Positions 22,846-31,951 of a stretch of DNA of 39,945 nucleotides are shown one piece after another. Made by a program: the position numbers and the translations under genes. The DNA lies in assembly GCA_023386885.1 (NCBI GenBank), contig JAEWIX010000073.1, positions 1 through 39,945 on the forward strand, given 5' to 3'. The stretch's first letter is position 1; every line of letters starts with the position of its first letter. The DNA comes from Pseudomonadota bacterium (GTDB lineage Bacteria; Pseudomonadota; Alphaproteobacteria; Rhizobiales; Xanthobacteraceae). The notes under the pieces are model-generated. The model saw only the letters and a list, made by a program, of their open reading frames with translations. It was not told the origin of the DNA and did not search any database.

Positions 22846-24000
22846 ATGCAACGCATCCCCTGCCCCGAACGCGACGACTGGCAAGTCACGGCGGAAGCCA
22901 CCGGCTTCGATTTCCATACACTCGACGGCGAACGCTACTGGGACGAACGTGCCTATTACGCATTCACCCTCGACGAGATCGAACGCCAGATCGAAGGTCC
23001 GAGCCGCGACATCCACGCCATGTGCCTCGAACTGGTCAAGCGCGCGATGGCCGACGAAAACATCCTGCGCCGGCTGAAGATTCCGGCGGCGTGCTGGCCG
23101 ATCATCCGCGAAAGCTGGCAGCGCGGCGACGCCACGCTCTACGGTCGCTTCGATTTCAGCTTCGACGGCAAGGGCCCGGCCAAGCTGCTCGAATACAATG
23201 CCGACACCCCCACGTCGCTGTTCGAGGCAGCGGTGTTTCAATGGACCTGGCTGGAGCAGGCGATCGAACGCCAGATCATTCCGAAGCGCGCCGACCAGTT
23301 CAATTCCATCCATGACCGGTTGATCGCGCGCTGGAAGCAGATCGCGCCCGGCGGCCGCCTGCATCTCGCCGGGAGCTATGAAAATCCGGAAGACGCGGTG
23401 ACGCTGAACTACCTCGAGGACACCGCGCATCAGGCCGGGCTTGCCACCACGGCGCTCGACATCGAGAGTATCGGGCTCAATGGTGGTAGGTTCGTCGACC
23501 TCGACGATGAGCCGATCGACCTCGCCTTCAAGCTTTATCCCTGGGAGTGGATGCTGCGCGACGCCTTCGGCGCCAAGGTACAGAGCGCGCCGACGCGCTG
23601 GATCGAGCCGCCGTGGAAGATCGTGCTCTCCAACAAGGGCATCCTACCGCTGTTGTGGGAGATGTTTCCCAACCACCCCAACCTGCTACCAGCTTATTTC
23701 GAGGACGACGCGAAGGCCGCGCAACTCGGTACGTCCTATGTGCGGAAGCCGATCTATTCGCGCGAAGGCGCCAACATCGAATTGATCAGCGCCGGCACCG
23801 CGCTGGTACATGAGGACGGCCCCTACGGCCGCGAAGGTTATGTGCGTCAGGGATTTGCGCCGCTGCCGAATTTCGCCGGACAGTATCCGGTGATCGGAAG
23901 CTGGATCATCGGCGACACGCCATGCGGCCTCTCGATCCGCGAGGATGAAAATCCGATCACGGGCAATGGCTCGCGCTTCATCCCGCACGCGATTGTTTGA
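22846..24000 (+). CDS. Glutathionylspermidine synthase-like ATP-grasp protein (YgiC/YjfC-type)
   Basis: A 384-residue protein starting MQRIPCPERDDWQ, five bases after ygiB; a longer in-frame extension into ygiB is not real. The sequence matches the C-terminal synthetase half of Gsp synthases: GRFDFSFDGKGPAKLLEYN (the amide-ligase ATP-grasp core), NADTPTSLFEAAVFQ, KIVLSNKGILPLLWEMFPNHPNLLPAYF and YVRKPIYSREGANI, with the terminal segment YPVIGSWIIGDTPCGLSIRE. The amidase domain of bifunctional Gsp enzymes is absent. It probably joins a carboxyl group to an amine with ATP; the actual substrates of the YgiC branch are not established. It is third in the DUF350-DUF1190 unit. Confidence 0.9.
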   Translation: MQRIPCPERDDWQVTAEATGFDFHTLDGERYWDERAYYAFTLDEIERQIEGPSRDIHAMCLELVKRAMADENILRRLKIPAACWPIIRESWQRGDATLYGRFDFSFDGKGPAKLLEYNADTPTSLFEAAVFQWTWLEQAIERQIIPKRADQFNSIHDRLIARWKQIAPGGRLHLAGSYENPEDAVTLNYLEDTAHQAGLATTALDIESIGLNGGRFVDLDDEPIDLAFKLYPWEWMLRDAFGAKVQSAPTRWIEPPWKIVLSNKGILPLLWEMFPNHPNLLPAYFEDDAKAAQLGTSYVRKPIYSREGANIELISAGTALVHEDGPYGREGYVRQGFAPLPNFAGQYPVIGSWIIGDTPCGLSIREDENPITGNGSRFIPHAIV

Positions 24001-24040
24001 CGTCACCGAACATGATGGGTGAATACTAAATCGGCCAGGC

Positions 24041-24138
24041 CATCACCCTGAGGTGGCGGAGCGTAGCGACGCCCTCGAAGGGCGACGGCGTCATCCTTCG
24101 AGGCTCGGCGTGAAGAACGCCTCGCACCTCAGGATGAC
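24041..24138. repeat. Dispersed palindromic intergenic repeat, full copy
   Basis: Outer arms CATCACCCTGAGGTG (24041-24055) and CACCTCAGGATGAC (24125-24138) are complementary, and the inner part has CTCGAAGGGCGACGGCGTC and ATCCTTCGAGGC. It belongs to the family of the partial copy at 17911-17975 and could fold as a long hairpin between ygiC and cheR, whose genes converge here. Confidence 0.65.
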
Positions 24139-24174
24139 GAACCGGTTTAGCCAGGATATCTCACGCAAATCGCT

Positions 24175-25056
24175 TCAACGCCCCGTCGGCGAAACGCTGC
24201 GCAACAGCGATGGCGCATCATCCGGAACGATGGACGGCGACACGCGCGCGAGATTGGGGCTGTAAAGCCCACGGCGATCCGGAACCGGCCGGAACGTATC
24301 CGTCAGCCCCACCACCGTTTCCGCCGCGCCAAGCGCGAGGTAGCCGTCGTTGGCCGTCACCTTGGCGAGCCGCTTGAAGATCACCGTCTTGGTATCCTGA
24401 TCGAAATAGATCAACACGTTGCGGCAGAACACGACATCGAACACGCCGAGATGCGAGATGTCGTGCAGCAGGTTCAACTGCCTGAACTGCACCATCGCGC
24501 GGAGGTCGGCATTGATCTGCCACATGTCGCCGATCTGGCGGAAATGCTTGACCAGCAGTTGGATCGGCAGCCCGCGCTGCACCTCGAACTGGCTGAACAT
24601 GCCGGCCTTGGATTTTTCCAGCACGCCTTGCGAAAGATCGGTGGCGACGATCTCGATGCGCCAGCCGCTCAACTCGACGCCATATTCCTTCAGACACATC
24701 GCGATCGAATAGGGCTCCTGCCCTGTCGAACACGCCGCGCTCCAGATGCGCAGGGTGCGGCGGCTGGCGCGCGTGCGCAACAGCGTCGGCAGGATCGTCT
24801 CGCGCAAATGATCGAACGGAATCTTGTCGCGGAAGAAGAACGTCTCGTTGGTGGTCATCGCCTCGACCACCTGCCTGGCGATGTCTTCAGCGCCCGCCTT
24901 GATCTTCTGCGTCAGTTCACCGATGCCGGGAACATCGAGCTTGCGCGCGATCGGCAGCAACCGGCTTTCAACCAGATACTGCTTGTCGGCGGAGAGATCG
25001 AGACCAGAACGTTCCTTGAGCAGCTTTTGCAGAAATTGATAGTCCGCAGGCGTCAC
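24175..25056 (-). CDS. cheR: Chemoreceptor glutamate methyltransferase CheR
   Basis: A 293-residue SAM-dependent enzyme that methylates glutamates on chemoreceptors. The N-terminal helical domain (1-about 75, DYQFLQKLLKERSGLDLSADK) is followed by TNETFFFRD (the conserved NETxFFRD loop), the SAM site RIWSAACSTGQEPYSIAM (about 103-120), and VVFCRNVLIYFD. Length fits. The GTG start overlaps the cheB stop (GTGA), showing translational coupling. It is the last gene of cheA-cheW-cheY-cheB-cheR. It lacks the pentapeptide-binding or TPR additions of some CheR types. Confidence 0.96.
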   Translation of the reverse strand: MTPADYQFLQKLLKERSGLDLSADKQYLVESRLLPIARKLDVPGIGELTQKIKAGAEDIARQVVEAMTTNETFFFRDKIPFDHLRETILPTLLRTRASRRTLRIWSAACSTGQEPYSIAMCLKEYGVELSGWRIEIVATDLSQGVLEKSKAGMFSQFEVQRGLPIQLLVKHFRQIGDMWQINADLRAMVQFRQLNLLHDISHLGVFDVVFCRNVLIYFDQDTKTVIFKRLAKVTANDGYLALGAAETVVGLTDTFRPVPDRRGLYSPNLARVSPSIVPDDAPSLLRSVSPTGR

Positions 25057-26210
25057 GATCTGTCCCCCGCGAACAACTTGATGAGTTTCGGCGCGATCTG
25101 CCCCAGCGGCAGGATCGCAGCGCAGATGCCGGCGTTGGCAGCCGCCCCCGGCATACCCCAGACTACGCTGGTCGCCTCGTCCTGTACGACGATGCTGCCG
25201 CCGGCCGCGACGATCTGCTTGCCGCCGCGCATACCGTCCGAGCCCATCCCGGTGAGGATGACGGCCTGAATCGCACCCTGCCAGACATCGACCGCCGACG
25301 CGAACAGCGGATCGACGGCCGGCTTGCAGAAATTGATCGGGGCCCCATCGTCCAATGCAATCGCGGCGCCACCGGCGCGACGCACGACGCGCATATGCCG
25401 GCCGCCCGGCGCGAGATAGATACGCCCCGCCGTCACCGGTTCGCCATCCACTGCCTCGGCGGCCGGGCGACGTCCGGTGCGCGCGAGATGCTCGGCGAGG
25501 ATGGTAGTGAAGGTCGGCGGCATATGTTGCGTGATCAGCACCGGAACGCGATCGATCACCGGCGCGATTTCACCGATCAAACTCATCAATGCCTGTGGCC
25601 CACCGGTCGACGAGCCGATCAGCAACACGCGCGGTGTCTGCGTGCTGAACGGCAGCAATGTCGGCGCGGGCGCAGCCGCCGCGACACGGCGCGCGGGTTC
25701 GCGACCGGCATCCTGCGCCGGCGCCAGCGAAGGACTTGTCGTGGCGGTGACAAAACGACGACGGCGCGCGCCGAGGTGACGGATCTTCTCGATGAGATCG
25801 TGCCGGAAGGTTTCGGCGGCACCCGGCTCGCGCGTACTCTCCGGCTTCGGAATGTAGTCGGCCGCTCCCAGCGACAATGCCTTCAGGCTGACCTCGGCGT
25901 TGCGACGGGTCAGGGTCGAGGCCATGATGACGATGAGATTGCGCTTTTTCGCAAGCAGCATCGGCAACGCGGAAATGCCGTCGAGATCAGGCATCTCGAT
26001 ATCGAGCACCGCGACGTCCGGATCGATCCGCTCGACCTGGTTGACGGCGTCGCGCCCCGTGCGCAGCGAGCCGACGACTTCCATGTCCGGCTCGGTCTCG
26101 ATCCAGCGGGTGATAAGGCCGCGAATGACGGCGGAGTCATCCACCACCATCACGCGCAAGGGTTCGGGTCGAGGCGTATCCGTGGGCGACTTGGCGACGG
26201 CAACACTCAT
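25053..26210 (-). CDS. cheB: Chemotaxis methylesterase/deamidase response regulator CheB
   Basis: A 385-residue protein. The receiver domain (about 18-135) has DD at 24-25 and phospho-acceptor Asp70 in VLDIEMPDLDG. An Ala/Pro-rich linker (about 150-190) precedes the esterase domain, with the catalytic triad Ser201 in GSSTGG, His229 in ITQHMPP and Asp325 in GMGSDGM. It demethylates and deamidates receptors when phosphorylated by CheA. The ATG at 26210 (MSVAVAKS) is chosen over a TTG at 26273. It sits between cheY and cheR and overlaps cheR by four bases. Confidence 0.96.
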   Translation of the reverse strand: MSVAVAKSPTDTPRPEPLRVMVVDDSAVIRGLITRWIETEPDMEVVGSLRTGRDAVNQVERIDPDVAVLDIEMPDLDGISALPMLLAKKRNLIVIMASTLTRRNAEVSLKALSLGAADYIPKPESTREPGAAETFRHDLIEKIRHLGARRRRFVTATTSPSLAPAQDAGREPARRVAAAAPAPTLLPFSTQTPRVLLIGSSTGGPQALMSLIGEIAPVIDRVPVLITQHMPPTFTTILAEHLARTGRRPAAEAVDGEPVTAGRIYLAPGGRHMRVVRRAGGAAIALDDGAPINFCKPAVDPLFASAVDVWQGAIQAVILTGMGSDGMRGGKQIVAAGGSIVVQDEATSVVWGMPGAAANAGICAAILPLGQIAPKLIKLFAGDRS

Positions 26211-26292
26211 GACTTGATTCAACACACCTGACAGCGTTGCAGTCGACGACAAGACGGCATGCCACCCGGCCAAGCCGGATGGCGCAACAGAA

Positions 26293-26658
<366 letters not shown>

Positions 26659-26716
26659 TTCAGCCTCTGCTCAATGTTCGATCCTGAAAAGGATTCTGAG
26701 AGAAACTTAGGGCCGC

Positions 26717-27187
26717 TCACGCAGCCCTAAGATCGGACGAAATCTCCAGAACGCGGTCCACGTCGAGAACCACCATCAACTGCCCGTCGAGCCGATGCAC
26801 GCCCGCCGCCATCTTGGTCAGGCGTGGATCGAGATTGACGGGATTCACCTCGCGGCTGTCGTCGGCGAGCTTCAGCACCTCGCCGATGGAATCGATCAGC
26901 AGCCCGTAGGATTCGCCGCGCAGATCGACGCCCACCGCCATTGCGGGGCGATCGGATGCGGCATTCGGCAGGCCGAGCCGCGCGCGCATGTCGATGGCGG
27001 TGACGATGCGACCGCGCAGATTGAGCACGCCGGCCACCTCGCGCGAGGCCAGCGGCACCCGCGTCAATCGCTCCGGCATGAAGACGTCCTGCACGCGCGC
27101 AATCGGCAGGCCGAACAACTGCTCGCCGATCATGATCGTCACGTATTCAGTCACGCCGCCTGCGGAATTATCCTGGCTCACTGTCAT
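26717..27187 (-). CDS. cheW: Chemotaxis coupling protein CheW
   Basis: A 156-residue SH3-like coupling protein (EYVTIMIGEQLFGLPIARVQDVF ... LTRVPLASREVAGVLNLRGRIVTAIDMRARLG ... VDSIGEVLKL-type core, here LIDSIGEVLKLA). It bridges chemoreceptors and the CheA P5 domain. The ATG is 4 bp after the cheA stop, so it is tightly coupled to cheA, and it is followed by cheY after 58 bp. Confidence 0.96.
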   Translation of the reverse strand: MTVSQDNSAGGVTEYVTIMIGEQLFGLPIARVQDVFMPERLTRVPLASREVAGVLNLRGRIVTAIDMRARLGLPNAASDRPAMAVGVDLRGESYGLLIDSIGEVLKLADDSREVNPVNLDPRLTKMAAGVHRLDGQLMVVLDVDRVLEISSDLRAA

Positions 27188-27191
27188 CGTC

Positions 27192-29876
27192 TCATGCCGC
27201 CCGGTTGAGGTCAGAGGTTTGTTCCTTGAGCGCCGCGATCAGCCCCGGCCGGTCGAACTTGGCGACATAGTCGTGGAAGCCGGCTTGCCGCCCGCGCTCG
27301 ATCGCCGCCGGCGAGATCATCGACGACAGCGCGATGATGGGCACATCGTTGAGTTTCTGATCGGCGCGGATCGTCTCGGCGAATTCGAAGCCGTTCATGT
27401 CCGGCATCTCGATGTCGGTCAGCACCGCATCGAAGCCTTCGCCGGAACGCAGCGCCAACAGGCCTTCCTGCGCGTTGGTCGCGACCCGCACGCGATAGCC
27501 GGCAGCCTTCAGCACCGGCGCCAGCATGTTGCGGAAGAACGCCGAGTCGTCGACCAGCAGGATCGACTGCGCCGCTGCCGAGGGCTTCATCTCGCGACGA
27601 TTGAACCAGTCGGCGAACGCCATCGGCAGGAAGTGACCGACATCGATCACTTCGGTGGCGCGACCCTTGATCACCGCCGAGCCGAGAATGCCGTCGCGAC
27701 TGCTGGCGACTTCGATGGCCAGACGCTCCTCGACAATGTCGACGATCTCATCAACCACCAGTCCCATGGTGCGGCCGTCGTCGGCGAACACGAGGATCGG
27801 CTGCACGCCGGAGGTCGCGACCTCGACGCCGTCCATCTGCACCAGCGGCATCAACTGCTCGCGATACTGCACCATGAATCGGCCGTTCGACAGTTCGATC
27901 TTGTCGCTGGAGATTTCCTCGAGCCGGGTGATCAGCGCCAGCGGCACCGCCTTCGGCTGCGACGAGCCGGCGCGGAACACCAGCAGCGACGTCAGTTGCT
28001 CCGCGGCTCCGCCACGGTTCGCAGCGTTCTCGTCGACGATCTCGTGCTGCGCCGCGACCGAGGTGCCGAGCGCCTGCGCGATGCCGTTGGGATCGACGAT
28101 CATGATCACCGCGCCGTCACCGAGGATGGTGTTGCCGGAGAACATGTTGATGTGACGCAGCTTGGTCGACATCGGCTTGACGACGATTTCCTCGGTGTGG
28201 AACACGCCATCGACCACGATACCGAAGGTCTGGTTGCCGACTTGCGTAACGACGATGAAGCCATTCTCCGGATCGATCGTGCCGGCATCGTCGTCAAGCT
28301 TGAGCAGCTTCTTGAGATGGATCAGCGGCAGCAGCTTGTTGCGCAGCCGCAGCACCGGCGTATCCTTGATGCGCTCGATGCGATGATCGGAATTGGCCCG
28401 CGCGCGCACCAGTTCGATCACCGAGAGCTGCGGGATCGCGAAGCGTTCGCCGCTCGCCTCCACGATCAATGCCGAAACGATGGCGAGCGTCAGCGGAATC
28501 TTCACGGTGACGCTGGCGCCCTCGCCCGACACCGACTTGACGTCGATGGTGCCGCCGATCTGATCGATATTGGTACGCACCACGTCCATGCCGACGCCAC
28601 GGCCGGAGACGCTGGTGACTTCGGCGGCGGTGGAGAACCCCGGCGCGAAGATGAACTTGTGAATCTGCGCCTCGGTCATGCGCTCGAGGTCGGACTCGGT
28701 GGCGAGCCCGTTGGCGATCGCCTTCGCCTTGATGCGCTCGGTGTTGAGGCCGCGACCGTTATCCGCGATGCAGATGATGATGTGGCCGCCTTCGTGATAG
28801 GCGGACAGACGAATGGTGCCCTGCTCGGGCTTGCCGGCGCGCGCGCGTTCCTCCGGCCCTTCCAGCCCGTGATCGGCGGAGTTGCGCACCATATGCGTCA
28901 GCGGGTCCTTGATCAGATCAAGCACCTGCCGGTCGAGTTCGGTGTCGGCGCCGTGCATTTCCAGGTCGATGCGCTTGCCGAGTTCGGCGGCGAGGTCGCG
29001 CACCACGCGCGGCAGCTTCTGCCACGCATTGCCGATCGGCTGCATGCGCGTCTTCATGACGCCTTCCTGCAGTTCGGCGGTGACGTTGGAGAGGCGCTGC
29101 AACGGCACCTTGAATTCGGTGTCCTCGTTGCGGCGGCTGATTTCCAGCAACTGGTTACGCGTCAGCACCAGTTCCGACACCATCGTCATCAGGTGTTCGA
29201 GCGTATCGACGTTGACGCGGATCGACTGGTTGGAGACGCGCTCGGCTTCGGCCGCATCGTTTTCCACGGCCGTCTTCTTGGCTGCAGGCTTCGCCGCGGG
29301 CTTGGCGGTGGCCGCCTTGGCCGGCGCGGGTGAAGGCTTCACCTCGGCTTCGGTTTCACGGAACGCGCGCTCAAGTTCATCGAGCGAAACTTCGCCGGGA
29401 CGCAGCGGACGCTCCAGCACCTGATTGACCAGCGTGCCTTGCGTCACCGCCGGCGCAGGCGCCTCGGCCACGGGCTCGGCGGCCGGCGGCTCGGTCTGCG
29501 CTCCGCCTTCGGCCATGGTGTGAAGCTGGCCGATCAAATCGTCGTCGGTGCCTTTGGGCTCGGCCTGCGTCGCCTCGAGCTGCGCCAGGATTTCCTTGAT
29601 GCGATCGATGGTGGTGAGGATGAGGGTGACAGCGTCGCCGGTTGCCGGCATGCCGTCGCGGAATTTGCCCATCAGGGTTTCGGCGGCATGCGCCAGCGTC
29701 TCGAGCCGCGGCAGATCGAGAAATCCGCAAGTCCCTTTGATGGTGTGAACAAGCCGGAAGATATTATCGAGAATCTTGGCGTTGTTCGGCTCCTGCTCGA
29801 ACCGGACCAATTGATTGTCGACGACGTCGAGACTTTCGTTCGTCTCGGTCAGAAACTCTTTTAACAAGTCATCCAT
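27192..29876 (-). CDS. cheA: Hybrid chemotaxis histidine kinase CheA with C-terminal receiver domain
   Basis: An 894-residue kinase. Its Hpt/P1 domain has the phosphorylated His44 in RLVHTIKGTCGFL. A Pro/Ala-rich linker (about 110-200) with no obvious canonical P2 domain follows. Then come P3 dimerisation (VDTLEHLMTMVSELVLTRNQLLEI), the P4 ATPase with N box HMVRNSADHGLE, G1 ADNGRGLN and G2 GRGVGMDVVRTN, and the P5 CheW-like domain. The last about 125 residues are an added receiver with VLTDIEMPDMNGFEF and Lys in YVAKFDRP. The fused receiver may act as a phosphate sink or internal relay. ATG 29876 (MDDLLKEF) has AAGG upstream; the GTG at 29891 is less likely. It is the first gene of cheA-cheW-cheY-cheB-cheR. 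Confidence 0.96.
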   Translation of the reverse strand: MDDLLKEFLTETNESLDVVDNQLVRFEQEPNNAKILDNIFRLVHTIKGTCGFLDLPRLETLAHAAETLMGKFRDGMPATGDAVTLILTTIDRIKEILAQLEATQAEPKGTDDDLIGQLHTMAEGGAQTEPPAAEPVAEAPAPAVTQGTLVNQVLERPLRPGEVSLDELERAFRETEAEVKPSPAPAKAATAKPAAKPAAKKTAVENDAAEAERVSNQSIRVNVDTLEHLMTMVSELVLTRNQLLEISRRNEDTEFKVPLQRLSNVTAELQEGVMKTRMQPIGNAWQKLPRVVRDLAAELGKRIDLEMHGADTELDRQVLDLIKDPLTHMVRNSADHGLEGPEERARAGKPEQGTIRLSAYHEGGHIIICIADNGRGLNTERIKAKAIANGLATESDLERMTEAQIHKFIFAPGFSTAAEVTSVSGRGVGMDVVRTNIDQIGGTIDVKSVSGEGASVTVKIPLTLAIVSALIVEASGERFAIPQLSVIELVRARANSDHRIERIKDTPVLRLRNKLLPLIHLKKLLKLDDDAGTIDPENGFIVVTQVGNQTFGIVVDGVFHTEEIVVKPMSTKLRHINMFSGNTILGDGAVIMIVDPNGIAQALGTSVAAQHEIVDENAANRGGAAEQLTSLLVFRAGSSQPKAVPLALITRLEEISSDKIELSNGRFMVQYREQLMPLVQMDGVEVATSGVQPILVFADDGRTMGLVVDEIVDIVEERLAIEVASSRDGILGSAVIKGRATEVIDVGHFLPMAFADWFNRREMKPSAAAQSILLVDDSAFFRNMLAPVLKAAGYRVRVATNAQEGLLALRSGEGFDAVLTDIEMPDMNGFEFAETIRADQKLNDVPIIALSSMISPAAIERGRQAGFHDYVAKFDRPGLIAALKEQTSDLNRAA

Positions 29877-30070
29877 GAAACCAGCCTTCACACGCGAAGG
29901 GCCGTACGCACGCCACTTCAGAGTCGGGCCAGTTTCTCGGTAAAGCGTTTAATATTGGTTGAGCATACGGCTGTGGCGGTGCTCGAACACCAAATAAAAG
30001 TTGTCCCGGCCGTACTGCTTCAGTGCGGCGCGTTCAGTTCGGCAAGGTTTGATTAACTATCTGGTTGAGA

Positions 30071-30145
30071 CTAGTGGAGTGAATTTGACATTCGCTACCC
30101 GATTGCAGCGAGCCCGGCGAGCGAATGTCAAATTCACTCCACTAG
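30071..30145. repeat. Perfect 26-bp inverted repeat (CTAGTGGAGTGAATTTGACA-type element)
   Basis: Arms at 30071-30096 and 30120-30145 are exact reverse complements over 26 bp around a 23-bp spacer. The ends read CTAGTGG...CCACTAG, shared with the neighbouring element at 30159-30234. It has the size of a miniature hairpin element and no coding capacity. It lies in the cheA upstream region, about 195 bp from the cheA start. Confidence 0.85.
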
Positions 30146-30158
30146 GGACTTATAGTTG

Positions 30159-30234
30159 CTAGTGGTCCTTTGATTCTAACATTTGCAAAAGCGCCTGTTG
30201 CGACGGGATGCAAATGTTAGAATAGGACCACTAG
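30159..30234. repeat. Second inverted repeat (CTAGTGGTCCT...ATTCTAACATTTGCA), overlaps chpT stop
   Basis: Arms at 30159-30187 and 30209-30234 match over 11+15 bp with a 3-nt bulge (TTG) in the left arm. It shares the CTAGTGG ends of the element 14 bp to its left. The TAG that ends chpT (30233-30231) lies in the terminal CTAG of this repeat, so the gene's end appears to be set by the element. Confidence 0.85.
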
Positions 30235-30896
30235 GCGGCCGTCACCACGACGGCCTCGCCTTCCATCGCCATCGCGACTTTCAGTCCGCAGGATTGCGCC
30301 AACAACCGCGTGTAGTAAGGCTGCACCGCATGCGCATCCACCGACGCAGCCTGCTCCGACGCCAGCATTTCCGCGATCGCCTGCGGCAGTCGGGCGTTCA
30401 GGCCGCTGGCGGTGACGCGAAACGCCAGCGTCTCGCCCTCGCCGACCGGATCGACGCTGAGCACGCCGCCGCGCGGGATCGTCTGCTGCGCGATCACCAG
30501 CATGTTGAGCAGCAGCTTGACGCGATTCTTCGCCAGCAACAGCCGCGGCAAATTCCATGTCAGCTTGGTCTTGGCGTCTTCAAGGTGACCGCGCGCCATG
30601 TTCTCGGCGTCGCCGAGATCAATCTGCGCACCGGCCGATCCCGCCGCGCCGAATGCGAGACGGCAGAATTGCAAGCGCGCCGACGCCGTCTTGGCGCTCT
30701 TGCGGATCAGGTCGAGCGCGAATTCGCGATCTTCCGCGGAAGGGTTGTCGTCCATCACCTCGAGCCCGTTGACGATGGCGCCGACCGGGCTGATGAGGTC
30801 GTGACATACCCGCGAGCAAAGCAGCGCGGCCAGTTCGAGCGTATCCGGCGCGGGGCTCGCAGCGCCTTGCGTGGATGATGAAAGGGTATCGGACAT
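30231..30896 (-). CDS. chpT: Histidine phosphotransferase ChpT
   Basis: A 221-residue protein of the ChpT/DUF2328 family. It has a dimeric histidine-containing four-helix part with His32 in LLCSRVCHDLISPVGAIVNG and a degenerate kinase-like C-terminal domain (about 100-215) that has lost the ATP-binding boxes. ChpT takes phosphate from the hybrid kinase CckA and passes it to CtrA and CpdR. The ATG at 30896 (MSDTLSSS) is preferred; the frame extends to 31043 without homology. It lies upstream of the che operon on the same strand, but two palindromes separate it from cheA. The last residues VVVTAA run into the repeat, whose terminal CTAG gives the stop. Confidence 0.94.
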   Translation of the reverse strand: MSDTLSSSTQGAASPAPDTLELAALLCSRVCHDLISPVGAIVNGLEVMDDNPSAEDREFALDLIRKSAKTASARLQFCRLAFGAAGSAGAQIDLGDAENMARGHLEDAKTKLTWNLPRLLLAKNRVKLLLNMLVIAQQTIPRGGVLSVDPVGEGETLAFRVTASGLNARLPQAIAEMLASEQAASVDAHAVQPYYTRLLAQSCGLKVAMAMEGEAVVVTAA

Positions 30897-31093
30897 AGAT
30901 GCTTCCTCGAAACCGCGCGGCAGGCTTAGCGAACGACAGGGTTGGCGAATCAGGCATGAACTATGGCTTGATACACTGCGGGCGCTTATGCTGCCAGCGC
31001 GGGCCGAATCCGGAACGCACGACGCTGCGGCAAGCGCCGCCATTGGGCTCTTGAAGATTTCGAGTTCCTGAAGATCATGACGTATCGCGACGC

Positions 31094-31942
31094 ATGAGCG
31101 CGCCAGACCACCCCCTCACCCCCGCACCGTCAGCCGCGATCGATTCTCGAGCGGCTGCATTGCTGGAGCCGCTCACGGCCTTGGTGATCGAGGCCGGTGC
31201 CGCGATTCTCGCCGTCCGCCACGGCACGCTGTCCATCGTGGAAAAACCCGACGGCTCTCCGGTGACGCAAGCCGATCTGGCGGCGGACCGCATCATTTCC
31301 GACGGCCTCGCGCGGCTTGCGCCCGACATCCCGTCATTGTCGGAGGAGCGCGCCGGCGAAGCGCAACTGCCTTGTACCGAGCTGTTCTTCGTGGTCGATC
31401 CGCTGGACGGCACCAAGGAGTTCATCGCCGGCCGCGACGAGTTCACCGTCAACCTGGCGCTGGTGGCGAACGGCACGCCGATCCTCGGCCTGGTCGGCGC
31501 GCCGGCCTTGGGTCTTGTCTGGCGCGGCCATGTCGGACACGGAGCCGAACGAATTATCTGCGCATCCGGCAATTCCCCCGCCGCAGTCGAGCCGACCCGC
31601 ACCCGACCGCTGCCTGCGCCCGGCGCGCCGTGGGTCGCCGCCGTCAGCCGGTCCCACGGCGATGCCCGAACCGATGCCTTCATCGCGGCGCGGCCGGGCG
31701 CCGTGCGGAAAACTCTGGGATCGGCGGTCAAATTCGGCCGCGTGGCGGACGGCAACGTCGATATCTACCCGCGGCTGTCACCGACCAGCGAGTGGGACGT
31801 CGCGGCAGGCCACGCCGTGGTGGTCGCCGCCGGCGGCAAGGTCACCGACGCGCAAGGCCAGCCATTGCGCTACGGCACCGGACGCAACGGGTTCATCCTG
31901 CCGAATTTCATCGCATGGGGCGATCCATCGGCTTTGCCTTGA
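31094..31942 (+). CDS. cysQ: 3'(2'),5'-bisphosphate nucleotidase CysQ-like (inositol monophosphatase family)
   Basis: A 282-residue Mg2+/Li+-type phosphatase that removes the 3'-phosphate of PAP formed in sulfate assimilation. Visible metal-site motifs are EKPDGSPVTQADLAAD, LSEE (Glu), DPLDGTKEFIAGRDEFTVN (the DPxDGTxEF signature) and the second metal motif SEWDVAAGHAVVVAAGG. Length fits CysQ. It is divergent from chpT by about 200 bp and convergent with the YHS gene (10 bp between stops). Plain inositol-phosphatase activity is the alternative; the KEFI form favours CysQ. Confidence 0.92.
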   Translation: MSAPDHPLTPAPSAAIDSRAAALLEPLTALVIEAGAAILAVRHGTLSIVEKPDGSPVTQADLAADRIISDGLARLAPDIPSLSEERAGEAQLPCTELFFVVDPLDGTKEFIAGRDEFTVNLALVANGTPILGLVGAPALGLVWRGHVGHGAERIICASGNSPAAVEPTRTRPLPAPGAPWVAAVSRSHGDARTDAFIAARPGAVRKTLGSAVKFGRVADGNVDIYPRLSPTSEWDVAAGHAVVVAAGGKVTDAQGQPLRYGTGRNGFILPNFIAWGDPSALP

Positions 31943-31951
31943 ACCGGCGCT

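Noticed and set aside
24218..24733. Minus frame overlapping cheR
   Set aside because: It is an alternative reading frame within cheR without family features.
26988..29333. Long plus frame (781 codons) antisense to cheA
   Set aside because: It is the complement of a strongly conserved CheA coding frame, with His/Asp/Arg-rich shadow composition.
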